Origin: UBA2279 sp041595875
GTDB lineage: Bacteria; Actinomycetota; Coriobacteriia; Anaerosomatales; Anaerosomataceae
Length of the DNA: 64,000 bases
Direction of reading: 5' to 3'
NCBI GenBank assembly: GCA_041595875.1
Contig: JBFHJN010000002.1
Location: forward strand, 45,579 to 109,578
Position numbers and translations under genes: made by a program. Below, in pieces: positions 51,093 through 60,876 of this stretch. The notes below the pieces were generated by a model. The model ran no database searches, was not told where the DNA came from, and saw only the letters and a program-made list of their open reading frames with translations. The first letter of the stretch is position 1, and every line of letters starts with the position of its first letter.

Positions 51093-51126
51093 ACAGGGCG
51101 CCCCGCTTGATCGCGGAACGCCCTGT
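51093..51126. terminator. bidirectional terminator between mutL-like and RND genes
   Basis: ACAGGGCG (51093-51100) pairs with CGCCCTGT (51119-51126), with an inner CCGC/GCGG stem. It separates two convergent genes. Confidence 0.65.
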
Positions 51127-51144
51127 GGCTGTGAGCTTGAAGCC

Positions 51145-54100
51145 CTACTCGGCGGTTGCCGGTTGCGCCTTGCCTGCCAGATGCAGCAGGCGCTCCTTCT
51201 GCGTCTCGAGCAGGTCGTAGACCACTGGCACGACGATGAGTGTGAGCGCGGTTGAGGTGGTGAGTCCACCCACCACGATGATCGCCAGCGACTGCGAGGA
51301 CATCGCGCCGCTACCCATACCGGTGGCCATCGGGATGAGCGCCATGATGGTGGTGAGCGCTGTCATCAGGATGGGCCGCATGCGGTTGGTCCCCGCGTCG
51401 AGGAGCGCGTCCCGGCGCGATAGCCCGTCGCCGAGCCTCTGGTTCACGCGCTCGATGAACATGATGGCGTTGGTGGTCACCAGGCCGATCAGCATGAGCG
51501 CGCCGATCATTGCCGGCATGTCCAGCGGAAGGCCGGTCACGAACAGACCGATGATGCCGCCGATGACCGCCAACGGCAGCGAGAACATGATGGCGAGAGG
51601 GGCGATGGCCTCGCCGAAGGTCAGCACCATCACCAGGTAGACCGCAGCGATGGCGATGAGCATCGCTATGCCAAGCTGCTGGAAGCTCTCGTTCATCATG
51701 CTTGCGATGCCCGAGGTCTCAACCTCAACGCCTGCCGGCAGGTCGAGCTCGGCAACCGCGTCCTCCACCGCGCTGATGACGGTGCTGGTGTCGCGTACGG
51801 TGACCGCGGCCGAGACGGAGGCGAACTCGCGCTCGTCGCGCGTCAGGACCGAGACCGGCGTCTCGATGACCTCGACTTTGGCGATATCGCCTATGCGCAC
51901 CGTGTCGCCCAGCGGCGTGCTCAGCGTGTGGTCCGCGATGGTGTCCACCGACGACACGTCGCCCAGCTGCGTGATGTAGACGACTTCGGTGTCGCGTCCC
52001 TCAAGCTCGATGAACCCGGCGCTTTGCTCGGCCACGTAGCCGCGCACCATGCCCGCGACCATCGCGGCGTTCAGGCCCACACGCGCCGAGGCGACCTGGT
52101 CCACGTCGATCGTGATCTGCGGACGCGTCTCGCTCAGGTTGGTGGTCACGTTCTGGAGGCCGTCGAGGCCTGAGATGGCGTCTTCGATCTGAACGGTCGC
52201 TTCGCCGATGGCTTCGATCGACGGACCGGTGACCACCAGGTCGACCGAGTTGGCCGAGCCGCCCATCGACGAGATCTCGCCCACCTTCACCTCTGCGCCG
52301 TCGCTGGCGAGCGGATCGGCAAGGGCGTGCATCCGCTTCCCGGCGTCTTCCATGTCCGAGTCGGGGTCGAAGGCGACAAAGACCGTGCCGCGGTTGCCGC
52401 TGATCACGCCGCCTCCGGCCATGTTGAAGCCGCCCGCGCTGCTGACGTTGGTCGTGTAGAAGATGACCTCGTCGTCTTTCTCCAGCCCTGTTTCGATGGA
52501 CTTGAGCGCGTTGTCCACGTCCGCCGCGTTGTAGCCGGCGGGGTATTCCACGTCTATCTGGATGTAGGGCTCAGACATCGAGCTCATGAAGCCCATTCCC
52601 ACCGCCGGTATGAGGGCGAGCGAACCCACCAGCATCAATGCGGCGGTCACCATGACCGTGCCCTTGTGGTCCAGCGCCCACTCAAGCGTGTTGCGGTACC
52701 AGCGTCCTGAGCGCGTGTTGGCCTCGTCGCGGTCGTGGACTTTCGCATCCAGCAGCGACCACTTCGCCAGCAGCGGGACGACCGTTACCGAGACGAGCAG
52801 CGAGGCTGCCAGTGCGACCGCCACCGTCAGCGCGAACGGCGTGAAGATCTTGCCCACGATGCCTTCCACCAGCGCCATGGGCGCGAAGACCGCCATCGTG
52901 GTGATGGTGGAGGACGTGATCGCGCCGGATACCTCTGCGGTTGCGGCGCGGATCATCTCGGGGGTGCGCTCAGCGCCCGCCTGGATGTGGTTGAAGATGT
53001 TCTCGATGACCACGATGGAGTCGTCGACCACACGCCCGATGGCAACGGTGAGTCCGCCAAGGGTCATGATGTTCATGGTGACGCCAACGGCTTTCATCGC
53101 CAGAAGCGCGATGATGACCGAGAGCGGGATCGATATCGCCGAGATGATCGTCGATCGCCAGTTGCGCAAGAAGAGCAAGATCACCAGGAAGGCGAACAGC
53201 GCACCCATGAGTCCTTCACGGATCATGTCTGATATCGAGTCCTCGATGATCACCGAGCCGTCGTATGTGTAGGTGAACTCGGTGTCTGCGGGGAGCTGGT
53301 CGCGCACCTCATCCAGAGCTGTACGCACGGCTGCGGCGGTATCCACGGTGTTGGCTTCCTGCGTCTTCACGATGTCGAACAGCACCGCCGGCTTGCCGCC
53401 AGCGCGACTGAAGGAGCCGGACGAGCCGTCGTCATAGCTGATGTCCGCCAGCTCTCCAAGCGAGACCAGCTCGATGGTGGGCTCGGCCATTTCCATGTCT
53501 GAGGAGGCACTTGCCGAACCGGACGGCATCGACATCGATGGCATGCTCGCCGAGGAGGACGGCGTGCTGGTCGCGGAGGACTGCAGCGCCGCAAGCTGGG
53601 CCTTGAGCCCGTCCACCGCGGCGGTCAGTCCCGGGATCGCCTGGGTCTCAAGAGCGTTGACGGTTGCCTCGGCGGTCATGTATTCGGGGGTGTTCGTGGC
53701 GTTCTGGCTTTCCAGGTCCCGCATGAGCGAGTTTGCATCGGCCACCTGGATCTTCGCGTCCAGCAGCTGCGCCTGGACGTCTTGCAGCGCGGCTACCATG
53801 CCCGCCTGCATGCCCAGACCTTCGGCCATGTCGCCCATGCCTGTGCCGATATCGCCCACGGCGCTGCCCAAAGCGCCCACGCCTTCACCCAGCTGTCCCA
53901 CGGCGCTGCCCAAAGCGCCCATGCCCTCGCCCATCTGTGCGAAGGCGTCAGCGTACAGCGCGTTCGTGTTGGGGTAGATGGCGATCTGCAGGTCTTCAAG
54001 GTCTTTGAGGCTGCCTATGTTGCCACCGACGCGGATGGGGTTGTCTACCGAGTCGATCTCAACGGAGCCGATGGGGAACGAGAGGTTGGTGGCCTGCAGC

Positions 54101-54711
54101 TGCTGGATCACCGTCGACTCCGTGAGCCCCTTCTCGTCCAGGACATCGGCCCTGAACTCGATCTTCACCGCGCCGGCGGTGTCAGAGCTGCTGTTGATCT
54201 CGCCGACGCCGTCCACGGATTCCAGCGCAGGAACGACGACGCTGCGAACAGCGGACTGGAGCTCTTCGGCAGAAGTGCCGCCCGATACGGCGAACTTGAG
54301 GATGGGCTGCGAGCCCATGCTCACGCGGGAGGTCGTGGACTCCATGACGTTCTCCGGCAGGTCGAGCCCCTTGAGCACCTCGTTGATGTCGGTCTCGGCT
54401 ACATCCATGTCTGCCGAGTAGCTGAACTCGGCCACGACGACCGAGACCGAGTCGCTGGATGTGGACTGGACCATCTTCAGCCCTTCGACCTGCCCGAGGG
54501 CCTGCTCGATGGGCTCGGTCACCTTGTCGTGGACGTCTGCCGGCGCCGCGCCGGGATACGGTGTGACGATGGCTACGATGGGGATGGAGACATCCGGCAT
54601 CGTTTCTTTCTTCAGCAGCGTGGAGGAGTAGAGACCTCCTACCACTACCATGATGGCCGCCATGATGATGACGGCGGCGTTCTTCAGACTGAAGCCGGTG
54701 AGACGATCCAT
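51145..54711 (-). CDS. RND-family exporter (HAE1 type) with extended porter domain
   Basis: The 1188-residue protein has 12 predicted helices in two halves. The first half has the proton-relay Asp pair in GRVVDDSIVVIEN; the ends read MDRLTGFSLKN and YDLLETQKERL. It is about 140 residues longer than AcrB because of an inserted Gly- and Ala-rich coiled segment at about 255-410. No membrane-fusion or outer-membrane partner lies next to it, fitting a monoderm host. The ATG at 54711 has AAAGGAATC upstream. A MarR regulator precedes it by 60 bases. Confidence 0.88.
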   Translation of the reverse strand: MDRLTGFSLKNAAVIIMAAIMVVVGGLYSSTLLKKETMPDVSIPIVAIVTPYPGAAPADVHDKVTEPIEQALGQVEGLKMVQSTSSDSVSVVVAEFSYSADMDVAETDINEVLKGLDLPENVMESTTSRVSMGSQPILKFAVSGGTSAEELQSAVRSVVVPALESVDGVGEINSSSDTAGAVKIEFRADVLDEKGLTESTVIQQLQATNLSFPIGSVEIDSVDNPIRVGGNIGSLKDLEDLQIAIYPNTNALYADAFAQMGEGMGALGSAVGQLGEGVGALGSAVGDIGTGMGDMAEGLGMQAGMVAALQDVQAQLLDAKIQVADANSLMRDLESQNATNTPEYMTAEATVNALETQAIPGLTAAVDGLKAQLAALQSSATSTPSSSASMPSMSMPSGSASASSDMEMAEPTIELVSLGELADISYDDGSSGSFSRAGGKPAVLFDIVKTQEANTVDTAAAVRTALDEVRDQLPADTEFTYTYDGSVIIEDSISDMIREGLMGALFAFLVILLFLRNWRSTIISAISIPLSVIIALLAMKAVGVTMNIMTLGGLTVAIGRVVDDSIVVIENIFNHIQAGAERTPEMIRAATAEVSGAITSSTITTMAVFAPMALVEGIVGKIFTPFALTVAVALAASLLVSVTVVPLLAKWSLLDAKVHDRDEANTRSGRWYRNTLEWALDHKGTVMVTAALMLVGSLALIPAVGMGFMSSMSEPYIQIDVEYPAGYNAADVDNALKSIETGLEKDDEVIFYTTNVSSAGGFNMAGGGVISGNRGTVFVAFDPDSDMEDAGKRMHALADPLASDGAEVKVGEISSMGGSANSVDLVVTGPSIEAIGEATVQIEDAISGLDGLQNVTTNLSETRPQITIDVDQVASARVGLNAAMVAGMVRGYVAEQSAGFIELEGRDTEVVYITQLGDVSSVDTIADHTLSTPLGDTVRIGDIAKVEVIETPVSVLTRDEREFASVSAAVTVRDTSTVISAVEDAVAELDLPAGVEVETSGIASMMNESFQQLGIAMLIAIAAVYLVMVLTFGEAIAPLAIMFSLPLAVIGGIIGLFVTGLPLDMPAMIGALMLIGLVTTNAIMFIERVNQRLGDGLSRRDALLDAGTNRMRPILMTALTTIMALIPMATGMGSGAMSSQSLAIIVVGGLTTSTALTLIVVPVVYDLLETQKERLLHLAGKAQPATAE
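53855..53921 (-). repeat. 42-bp tandem repeat inside the RND gene
   Basis: Two copies of a 25-base core (CCCACGGCGCTGCCCAAAGC...) start at 53855 and 53897, a period of 42 bases. They encode the 14-residue repeats GALGSAVGQLGEGV and GALGSAVGDIGTGM. Confidence 0.7.
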
Positions 54712-54771
54712 GTGATTCCTTTCGCTGACAGGCTGCCGCCTGCGGACGAGATGTATCGGTGCAAGGGCGGC

Positions 54772-55248
54772 CTAGCCGTTCTCTGCCGCCATGGAGTCGA
54801 TCAGTGTGCGCATGATGCGCGCCATCGTGCGAAGGTCTTCCGCCGGGAGCATGGCGGTATAGCGGCGCATCGTCTCGCGCCGTTCCTGTTCTGCGGCATC
54901 GAGCCGTGCAAGTCCTGCATCGCTGAGCGTGACGTGCACGACCCTGCGGTCGGACTCGTCATGCTGCCGGGAGATGAGCTGGCGTTCCTCAAGCGCCTGC
55001 AGCGCCATGGAGACCGCGGAGTTCTTCATCCCGCATGACTCGGCAACGTCCGAGACACGCATGGGGCCCACATCGCGCAGCGTGCGCAGGAGGAGGTAGT
55101 GAGGCAGCGCCAGATCGGTCGAGGCCGAGCCCAGGCCGTAGCGCCCGTTCATCATCCGCGCCATGACGATGGCCCCCGCGCCGATCTCATCGAGCAAGGC
55201 GTTGGGATCCATGTCCTCGAAGTTAGGTTCATCGTTTGAATTGTTCAT
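54772..55248 (-). CDS. MarR-family repressor
   Basis: The 158-residue winged helix has the MarR core PMRVSDVAESCGMKNSAVSMALQALEERQLISRQHDESDRRVVHVTLSDAG. The start at 55248 (MNNSNDEPNFEDMD) is used. Promoter elements place the transcript start at or next to this ATG, so the mRNA is probably leaderless. A GTTCA-N5-TGAAC palindrome covers the start and -10. It sits directly before the RND gene, which it probably controls together with itself. Confidence 0.88.
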   Translation of the reverse strand: MNNSNDEPNFEDMDPNALLDEIGAGAIVMARMMNGRYGLGSASTDLALPHYLLLRTLRDVGPMRVSDVAESCGMKNSAVSMALQALEERQLISRQHDESDRRVVHVTLSDAGLARLDAAEQERRETMRRYTAMLPAEDLRTMARIMRTLIDSMAAENG

Positions 55249-55284
55249 GCGTTGAACTATATGGCTGTTGAAGTGTCCTTGCAA
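55243..55284 (-). promoter_or_regulatory. marR promoter and overlapping operator
   Basis: On the minus strand TTGCAA (55284-55279), 17 bases, TATAGT (55261-55256), ATG 7 bases later. The palindrome GTTCA-N5-TGAAC occupies 55243-55257. Confidence 0.65.
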
Positions 55285-55286
55285 GA

Positions 55287-55320
55287 GAAGAGCGCCCCGC
55301 GTGTCTGCGGGACGCTCTTC
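55287..55320 (-). terminator. terminator after the AOR gene
   Basis: GAAGAGCG pairs with CGCTCTTC and CCCGC with GCGGG across one mismatch; the minus strand continues TCTTGC. It abuts the marR -35. Confidence 0.7.
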
Positions 55321-55347
55321 AACCAGACAGCGAGTCCGGTCTCGACG

Positions 55348-57204
55348 CTAGACGACGTCGGCCAGACCGAGACGCTCGACCGTTTCGGCGGTGGGAAGAC
55401 CGGTCGCCAGATCCCATCCCATCGCGGTGTAGAAGCTATCGAGCGAGACGCCTATGTTCGCCACCTGGCCTTCGCCACGTCCATCGGGAGCAGGCTCAGT
55501 GGTGAGGCGCACAGGCAGGGTGTCGTCCGCGCGCGTGAAGCCGAACTTCGCGTTCGCCAGACGCTCGAGGTTGATGACCCTCTCGGCGGCTTTGAGCAAG
55601 CGCTCTTTGTCCCACGTCGCTCCGGTAGCGGCCGAGAGAAGCTCGGCGTAGGTCGATGGCTGGATAGCCAGGGTGATCACCGAGAAGAGGCACGTGCCCA
55701 GGAGGTTGGTGGTCATCGAGAACTCCATGAACGGCTTGACCCACCACTGATTGTCGTCGTCCAGGAAGTCGATGTCGCCTTCGATGCCCAACTCGGAATT
55801 GCGATACGCGAACGCATCGACGACCGACGCGTAGGGACGCAGATGGTCGGCACCGCGTGGTGAGACCGCATGGCTGATGCCCTCGCCCTTGCTTGCGCGG
55901 ACTCCGCAAGATGCCAGCTCCACGCCTTTCACCGTCATCACGTAGTCTGCCGCGTCTCCGCCCAAGGACTCAGCCGCGCGCTGCGATCCTTTGGCGAGCA
56001 GATCGCCGACGCCGTCGCGACGTGCGATCTTGTCCAGCAGCACGGGGAGCACGGCGCCGTTGCCCCAGGAGAGATCCAGGCCGTCGGCCTTCTCGGCGGG
56101 GAGGATGCCCTTCTCCTGCCATTCCATCGCGGTGGCGATGACCTGACCGGCCGAGATCGTGTCCAGACCGAGGTCGTTGCACAGGTGACCCGCTTTTGCG
56201 ATCGCGCGGATGTCGTCCACCAGGCACTTGGAGCCGAAGGCACCCATCGTTTCGTACTCGGGGCCGCCACCGTGGCTGCCGGCGAACGGGCCGTCCTTCA
56301 CGGTGGTCACGCGCCCGCAGGCAACGGGGCAGCCGGAGCACGCGTAGGGCTTCACTTCGAGGATCTCGTGGTACGCGGCGTGGCCGACTTTGTCCATCGT
56401 CTCGTCCCACGTCGTGCGTCGCCAGTTCTGCGTCGGCAGCAGGCCAAGGGCGCTGATCGAGTCGTAGAAGCTGGGTGTGCCGAAGGGCTTCATCTCGTCT
56501 TTGACGAACTCCTCGGACAGCAGCTCTTCGCGGGCCTTCTTCGCAACCTCTTTGAGCCTGTCCGGGTCCGCCGTGGGCAGCGCTTTGGTCCCGCGCACGA
56601 TGATCGCTTTGAGGTTCTTGGAGCCCATGGCCGCGCCGCCGCCTCCGCGCCCGGCTGCACGTTCACCGTCCGTCATGATCGCCGAGAACATCACGCCGTT
56701 CTCGCCGGCCGGGCCGATGGATGCGATCTGGAACGCCTTGCTGTCCACCGTGGCCTTGAGCGCGGCCTCGGTATCGGTCACGCCAAGCCCCCACAGCCCG
56801 GCGGCGTCTTTGATCTGGACGACGTCGTCGTCGATATGCACATAGACGGGCTTCTCGGCACGACCGGTGAACGCGATCATGTCGTAGCCGGTCTTCTTGA
56901 GCGCCGGCGAGAGATGCCCGCCCACATTGGCAAGTCCCAGGCCGCCGGATGCGGGGGAGCGAAAGACGATACAGGTTCGGCCCGAGGTGGGCGCAGCGGT
57001 CCCGGTGAGCGGGCCTGTGGTGAAGATCAGGGGCTGAGAGGGATCGAGCGGCGGCTTGTCCATGTCCGCAAGATCCATGAAGCTGCGGACGCCGATGCCT
57101 TCACCGCCAACGTAGTCCTCGAACCACGCGTTGGGCACATCATGAGTCTGGATAGTGCCGTCGGTCAGGTTCACGAGCAACGATCGATGCCAGTAACCGT
57201 CCAT
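55348..57204 (-). CDS. aldehyde:ferredoxin oxidoreductase family (tungstopterin) protein
   Basis: The 618-residue protein matches AOR along its length. The cubane ligands are CSGCPVAC (Cys289, Cys292, Cys296) and Cys505 in LLGTCLFS. The N-terminal tungstopterin part reads YVGGEGIGVRSF and TSGRTCIVFRSP; RGGGGAAMGSKNLKAI is the cofactor-binding signature. These enzymes oxidise aldehydes to acids with ferredoxin (established) and could detoxify or ferment aldehydes formed in amino-acid breakdown (inference). It is divergent from orr. The ATG at 57204 has GAAGGAG. Confidence 0.92.
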   Translation of the reverse strand: MDGYWHRSLLVNLTDGTIQTHDVPNAWFEDYVGGEGIGVRSFMDLADMDKPPLDPSQPLIFTTGPLTGTAAPTSGRTCIVFRSPASGGLGLANVGGHLSPALKKTGYDMIAFTGRAEKPVYVHIDDDVVQIKDAAGLWGLGVTDTEAALKATVDSKAFQIASIGPAGENGVMFSAIMTDGERAAGRGGGGAAMGSKNLKAIIVRGTKALPTADPDRLKEVAKKAREELLSEEFVKDEMKPFGTPSFYDSISALGLLPTQNWRRTTWDETMDKVGHAAYHEILEVKPYACSGCPVACGRVTTVKDGPFAGSHGGGPEYETMGAFGSKCLVDDIRAIAKAGHLCNDLGLDTISAGQVIATAMEWQEKGILPAEKADGLDLSWGNGAVLPVLLDKIARRDGVGDLLAKGSQRAAESLGGDAADYVMTVKGVELASCGVRASKGEGISHAVSPRGADHLRPYASVVDAFAYRNSELGIEGDIDFLDDDNQWWVKPFMEFSMTTNLLGTCLFSVITLAIQPSTYAELLSAATGATWDKERLLKAAERVINLERLANAKFGFTRADDTLPVRLTTEPAPDGRGEGQVANIGVSLDSFYTAMGWDLATGLPTAETVERLGLADVV

Positions 57205-57258
57205 GCTGCAGCTCCTTCACTCCCGTGCTGATATTGCATAAAGCGCCGGATCCCCTGT

Positions 57259-57279
57259 ATGTCGTACATACCCCGACAT
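57259..57279. promoter_or_regulatory. palindrome ATGTCG-N9-CGACAT in the AOR/orr divergent region
   Basis: It is a perfect 6-bp inverted repeat midway between two divergent metabolic genes, placed to act on either promoter. A -10-like TACACT for orr is at 57285-57290. Confidence 0.4.
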
Positions 57280-57326
57280 GCGGGTACACTGGTGGGTACG
57301 GAAGGTGATTTTTGGAAAGGACATCC

Positions 57327-58388
57327 ATGTCCGAGAAGGCCACCGTCACCATCGATCTAGCCAAGATCACCGACAACGCGCGCCGTGTCGTCGACGCGCT
57401 TGGCGGGCGCGAGGTCATCGGCGTCACGAAGGTGACGTGCGGGTCTCCTGAGGTCGCTCGCGCGATGCTGCTTGGCGGCGTGAGCGGACTTGCGGATTCG
57501 CGGCTGGAGAACCTCGCCGGGCTCCGCGCCGCAGGTATCAGCGCGCCGCTGTGGCTGCTGCGCGCTCCCGTTCCCGCGCTTGCCGAGAAGACCGTGAGCC
57601 TTGCTGACGTCTCGCTTGAAAGCGAGACCGAGACGGTGGTGGCGCTTGATGCCGCAGCCGGGCGTCTGGGCAGGTCGCACTCTGTCGTGGCGATGGTGGA
57701 TCTGGGCGACCTGCGCGAAGGCATGATGCCCGGGGATCTGCCGGCGTTCGTGGAGCGCGTCGAGGCGCTTCCCAATATCGTTCTTCACGGCATCGGCGTG
57801 AGCCTCACCTGCTATGGCGCCATCGTGCCCACAGCCGAGAACCTCGGCGAACTCATCGCGCTTACGCAGACTGCAGAAGCGCTCACCGGACGCCGACTCT
57901 ACGTGAGCGGAGGGATGTCGAGTTCGCTGGACGCGCTCGTGGAGGGCACGCTGCCAAAGCGCGTGGACGGTCTTCGCATCGGCGAGAGCATCATCCTGGG
58001 CGTGAGCACCGTGACTCGAGAACCCCTCTTAGGCCTGCACACCGACGCGATCATCGCCGAGGCACCCGTCATCGAGGTCATGCGCAAGCCCAGCAAGCCT
58101 CGCGGCATCAGCGCGCAGGATGCCTTCGGCGGACGGCCGGTCTTCGAGGATCGCGGCGAGCGGTTGCGCGCTATCTGCGCGATCGGCCGCCAGGATGCGC
58201 CTCCCGAGGGGCTGCGACCGCTGGATGCCGGCGTGGAGGTGCTTGGCGCCTCAAGCGATCATCTGGTGCTGGACGTGGACGCGATGACGCCGCCGCCGCG
58301 CGTTGGCGACACACTGCGCTTCGTGCCCGACTACAGCGCGACGTTGCGGCTGTTCACCTCGCAGTATGTGGACAAACGATTCGTCTGA
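57327..58388 (+). CDS. orr: ornithine racemase (alanine racemase-like, PLP)
   Basis: The 353-residue protein matches the length of clostridial Orr. It has an alanine-racemase-type N-terminal barrel with the PLP Lys in EVIGVTKVTCGSPEVAR and later VSLTCYG and LYVSGGMSSSLDAL, then a C-terminal beta domain. It makes D-ornithine for OraSE (established for Orr). A YhfX-like amino-acid racemase would look similar, but the ornithine genes nearby favour Orr. The ATG at 57327 has AAAGGA; a TTG at 57312 is less likely. Confidence 0.82.
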   Translation: MSEKATVTIDLAKITDNARRVVDALGGREVIGVTKVTCGSPEVARAMLLGGVSGLADSRLENLAGLRAAGISAPLWLLRAPVPALAEKTVSLADVSLESETETVVALDAAAGRLGRSHSVVAMVDLGDLREGMMPGDLPAFVERVEALPNIVLHGIGVSLTCYGAIVPTAENLGELIALTQTAEALTGRRLYVSGGMSSSLDALVEGTLPKRVDGLRIGESIILGVSTVTREPLLGLHTDAIIAEAPVIEVMRKPSKPRGISAQDAFGGRPVFEDRGERLRAICAIGRQDAPPEGLRPLDAGVEVLGASSDHLVLDVDAMTPPPRVGDTLRFVPDYSATLRLFTSQYVDKRFV

Positions 58389-58586
58389 TCTCATCTCGGC
58401 AAACCTCCGCCGCATGAATGACCCAGCGTGAACGAGCCGTTCAGGCTTGGATAGAATCGCGCTGCGGCGCGTGCCTGCCTCCCTCCTCGGGTACCAACTG
58501 GATTACTCACGCTTCTAGGCTCGCAAACGCAGGAGGGGCGCGCCGTAGGCCGCGGTCAGCGGCGCATGGCACGTGGGGAGGCTCGT

Positions 58587-60851
58587 ATGCGAGGAAGAAT
58601 CAGGCAGTTCGTTGCGCTGGTGGCTGTGCTGGCGCTCATCGTTCCTGCAGCCGCCATGGCTGCGGTGCCCAGAGATGTGGTGGACACGCCGGGCTGGAAG
58701 GTGAAGAGCGACAAGCGCTCCCACCCGCTGGGCGACAAGCAGGCCGACCTCAAGAAGCGAGCGGTTGCGGCCTTGCTCGGCGGCAAGGCGAGCGGCGGCG
58801 TCTATGAGGTCGAGGAAGGCGAGTTCGTAGAGCTTACGCGTGAGGGTGAAGGCGACGTGTGGACCGTGCCCGGTGAGTTCGCCGACTATCCGCACAACTC
58901 CATTCCCGAGCCCGACCGCACCGTGGACAACTCCACGATCTGGGTCAACGACTTCAGCCGGGACTACTATCTCGACCTGTTGTTCGCCGAGGGTGACGAG
59001 GTCAACTCGATGCGCGAGTTCTTCCTCGAGCAGTCCAGCGGTGCCTACACCGTCAAAGGCGATGTGACCGAGTGGGTACCGGTTCCCGGCGACGCGGTGG
59101 AATACGATGACGGCGACCCGGGCCCCGGCACGGCCACCAACGTGTGGCAGTTCCTGGCGGACTCGCTCGACGGCTGGTACGACATGCAGATCACGGCCGG
59201 GATGTCGGACGCGGAGATCGACGCGTACCTGGCCGGATTCGACGTCTGGGACCGTTATGACTTCGACGGTGACGGCATTTTCGATGAGCCCGACGGCTAC
59301 ATCGATCACTTCCAGAGCCTGCACTCCGGCGAGGGGAACGAGGCCGGCGGTGGCGAGCTGGGCGACGACTCCATCTGGAGCCACAGCTGGTATGCGTACT
59401 ACACGCTGATCGGCCAGCAGGGGCCGATCGTTCCCAACCCTGACGACCCGACCGACCCGCAGGAGAACTTCTACGGCGGTATCCAGATCGGGGACAGCGA
59501 CTACTGGATCGGCGATTACACCATCCAGCCCGAGAACGGCGGCGTGGGCGTGTTCACGCATGAGTTCACTCACGACCTGGGTCTTCCGGACCTTTATGAC
59601 ACATCCGGCGCCGGCGAGAACTCGACCGGTTTCTGGACGCTCATGTCATCGGGTTCGTGGCTCTCGGACAACGAGTACGATATCGGCTCCATGCCGGGTC
59701 ATCTCGGCCCATGGGAGAAGCTGCAGTTGGGTTGGCTGAACACCGCCACGGTTGAAGCGGGAGACACCGATGTGGTGACGCTTGGTCCGGCGGAGTTCAA
59801 CAGCACCAAGGCGCAGGCGCTTGTGGTGAATCTGCCTGACAAGCTGGTTGAGGAGGATATCGGAGAGCCGTACGCGGGCGAGTGGTTCTACTGGAGCGGG
59901 ACCGGCGATGACCTGGACAACTATATGTACAAGGCCATGACGCTGCCCGCGGGTGCCACCTTCACCGCGAAGGCGTTCTATCAGATAGAGCTTGATTGGG
60001 ACTACGCGTATCTCGTGGTCTCCACAGACGGCGGTGCCACCTGGGAGAGCGTGGAGACGAACAAGTCCACCACCACCGACCCCAACGGTCAGAACTTCGG
60101 GTTCGGTATCACGGGTTCTACGAAGAAGTGGACGCGGCTCACAGCGGATCTCTCGGCGTATGAAGGAGACGTGCTGCTGGGCTTCAGGTACTGGACCGAC
60201 GGTGCTGTGACCGAGCCCGGCTTCATGGTGGACGACATCGCTATCACCGGTATGGCTGTGGATGGCGCCGAGAGCGAGACAGGTTGGACGTTCGACGGTT
60301 TCAAGCGGACGTCCGGCCATGAGTCCGGCCTATACACTAACTACTACCTGGCCGAGTTCAGGCAGTATTGGGGCTATGACAAGACGTTGGCTAACGTCTA
60401 CAACTTCGGGTTCTTGAAGGGCAAGAACGCGGCGGTCAACTGGGTGGAGCGCTTCCCGTATCAAGACGGGCTGCTTGTCTGGTACTGCGACGATTCGCAG
60501 GCCGACAACAACGTGGGCGTGCATCCCGGCAGCGGTTTTGCGCTACCCGTTGATGCGCACCCCGAGCCGCTGCTAAGGCCCGACAAGAAGGTGTGGCGCA
60601 ACAGGGTGCAGACCTATGACGCGACGTTCGGTCTCGATCGCACCGAGTCGCTCACGCTGCACTACAACAGTCGTGCGTCGTATATCCCGAAGCTTGCGGC
60701 GGTGCCGGTCTTCAACGACACGCTGTCGTATTGGAGTGCGAGCAACCCCACCGGTAGCGTGATCACGCCGAATACGGGAACCAAGATAGAGGTTCTGGGT
60801 GTGAGCCGTGACGGCATGTATATGGACGTCCGGGTGGCGCCAGTGAACTGA
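58587..60851 (+). CDS. M6-family secreted metalloprotease (immune inhibitor A-like)
   Basis: The 754-residue protein has a signal peptide (1-25, ending AAAMAAVP), a propeptide-like region, a catalytic domain with HEFTHDLGLPDLYD (His325, Glu326, His329) and downstream beta-sandwich and MAM-like parts with Asp-rich metal sites (DRYDFDGDGIFDEPDG). Family members degrade proteins outside the cell (established). ATG at 58587 has GGGGAGG; ATG at 58566 is weaker. A shared terminator follows. Confidence 0.88.
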   Translation: MRGRIRQFVALVAVLALIVPAAAMAAVPRDVVDTPGWKVKSDKRSHPLGDKQADLKKRAVAALLGGKASGGVYEVEEGEFVELTREGEGDVWTVPGEFADYPHNSIPEPDRTVDNSTIWVNDFSRDYYLDLLFAEGDEVNSMREFFLEQSSGAYTVKGDVTEWVPVPGDAVEYDDGDPGPGTATNVWQFLADSLDGWYDMQITAGMSDAEIDAYLAGFDVWDRYDFDGDGIFDEPDGYIDHFQSLHSGEGNEAGGGELGDDSIWSHSWYAYYTLIGQQGPIVPNPDDPTDPQENFYGGIQIGDSDYWIGDYTIQPENGGVGVFTHEFTHDLGLPDLYDTSGAGENSTGFWTLMSSGSWLSDNEYDIGSMPGHLGPWEKLQLGWLNTATVEAGDTDVVTLGPAEFNSTKAQALVVNLPDKLVEEDIGEPYAGEWFYWSGTGDDLDNYMYKAMTLPAGATFTAKAFYQIELDWDYAYLVVSTDGGATWESVETNKSTTTDPNGQNFGFGITGSTKKWTRLTADLSAYEGDVLLGFRYWTDGAVTEPGFMVDDIAITGMAVDGAESETGWTFDGFKRTSGHESGLYTNYYLAEFRQYWGYDKTLANVYNFGFLKGKNAAVNWVERFPYQDGLLVWYCDDSQADNNVGVHPGSGFALPVDAHPEPLLRPDKKVWRNRVQTYDATFGLDRTESLTLHYNSRASYIPKLAAVPVFNDTLSYWSASNPTGSVITPNTGTKIEVLGVSRDGMYMDVRVAPVN

Positions 60852-60876
60852 CCCTGGCGTCACTGCCTGGGATGGG

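Noticed and set aside
53855..53921. Repeats as a CRISPR or mobile element
   Set aside because: In-frame 42-bp coding repeats within the RND gene, two copies only, no spacers.
58440..58586. c-di-GMP (GEMM) riboswitch before the M6 protease, suggested by GCAAACGC
   Set aside because: Other conserved GEMM blocks and pairing are missing.
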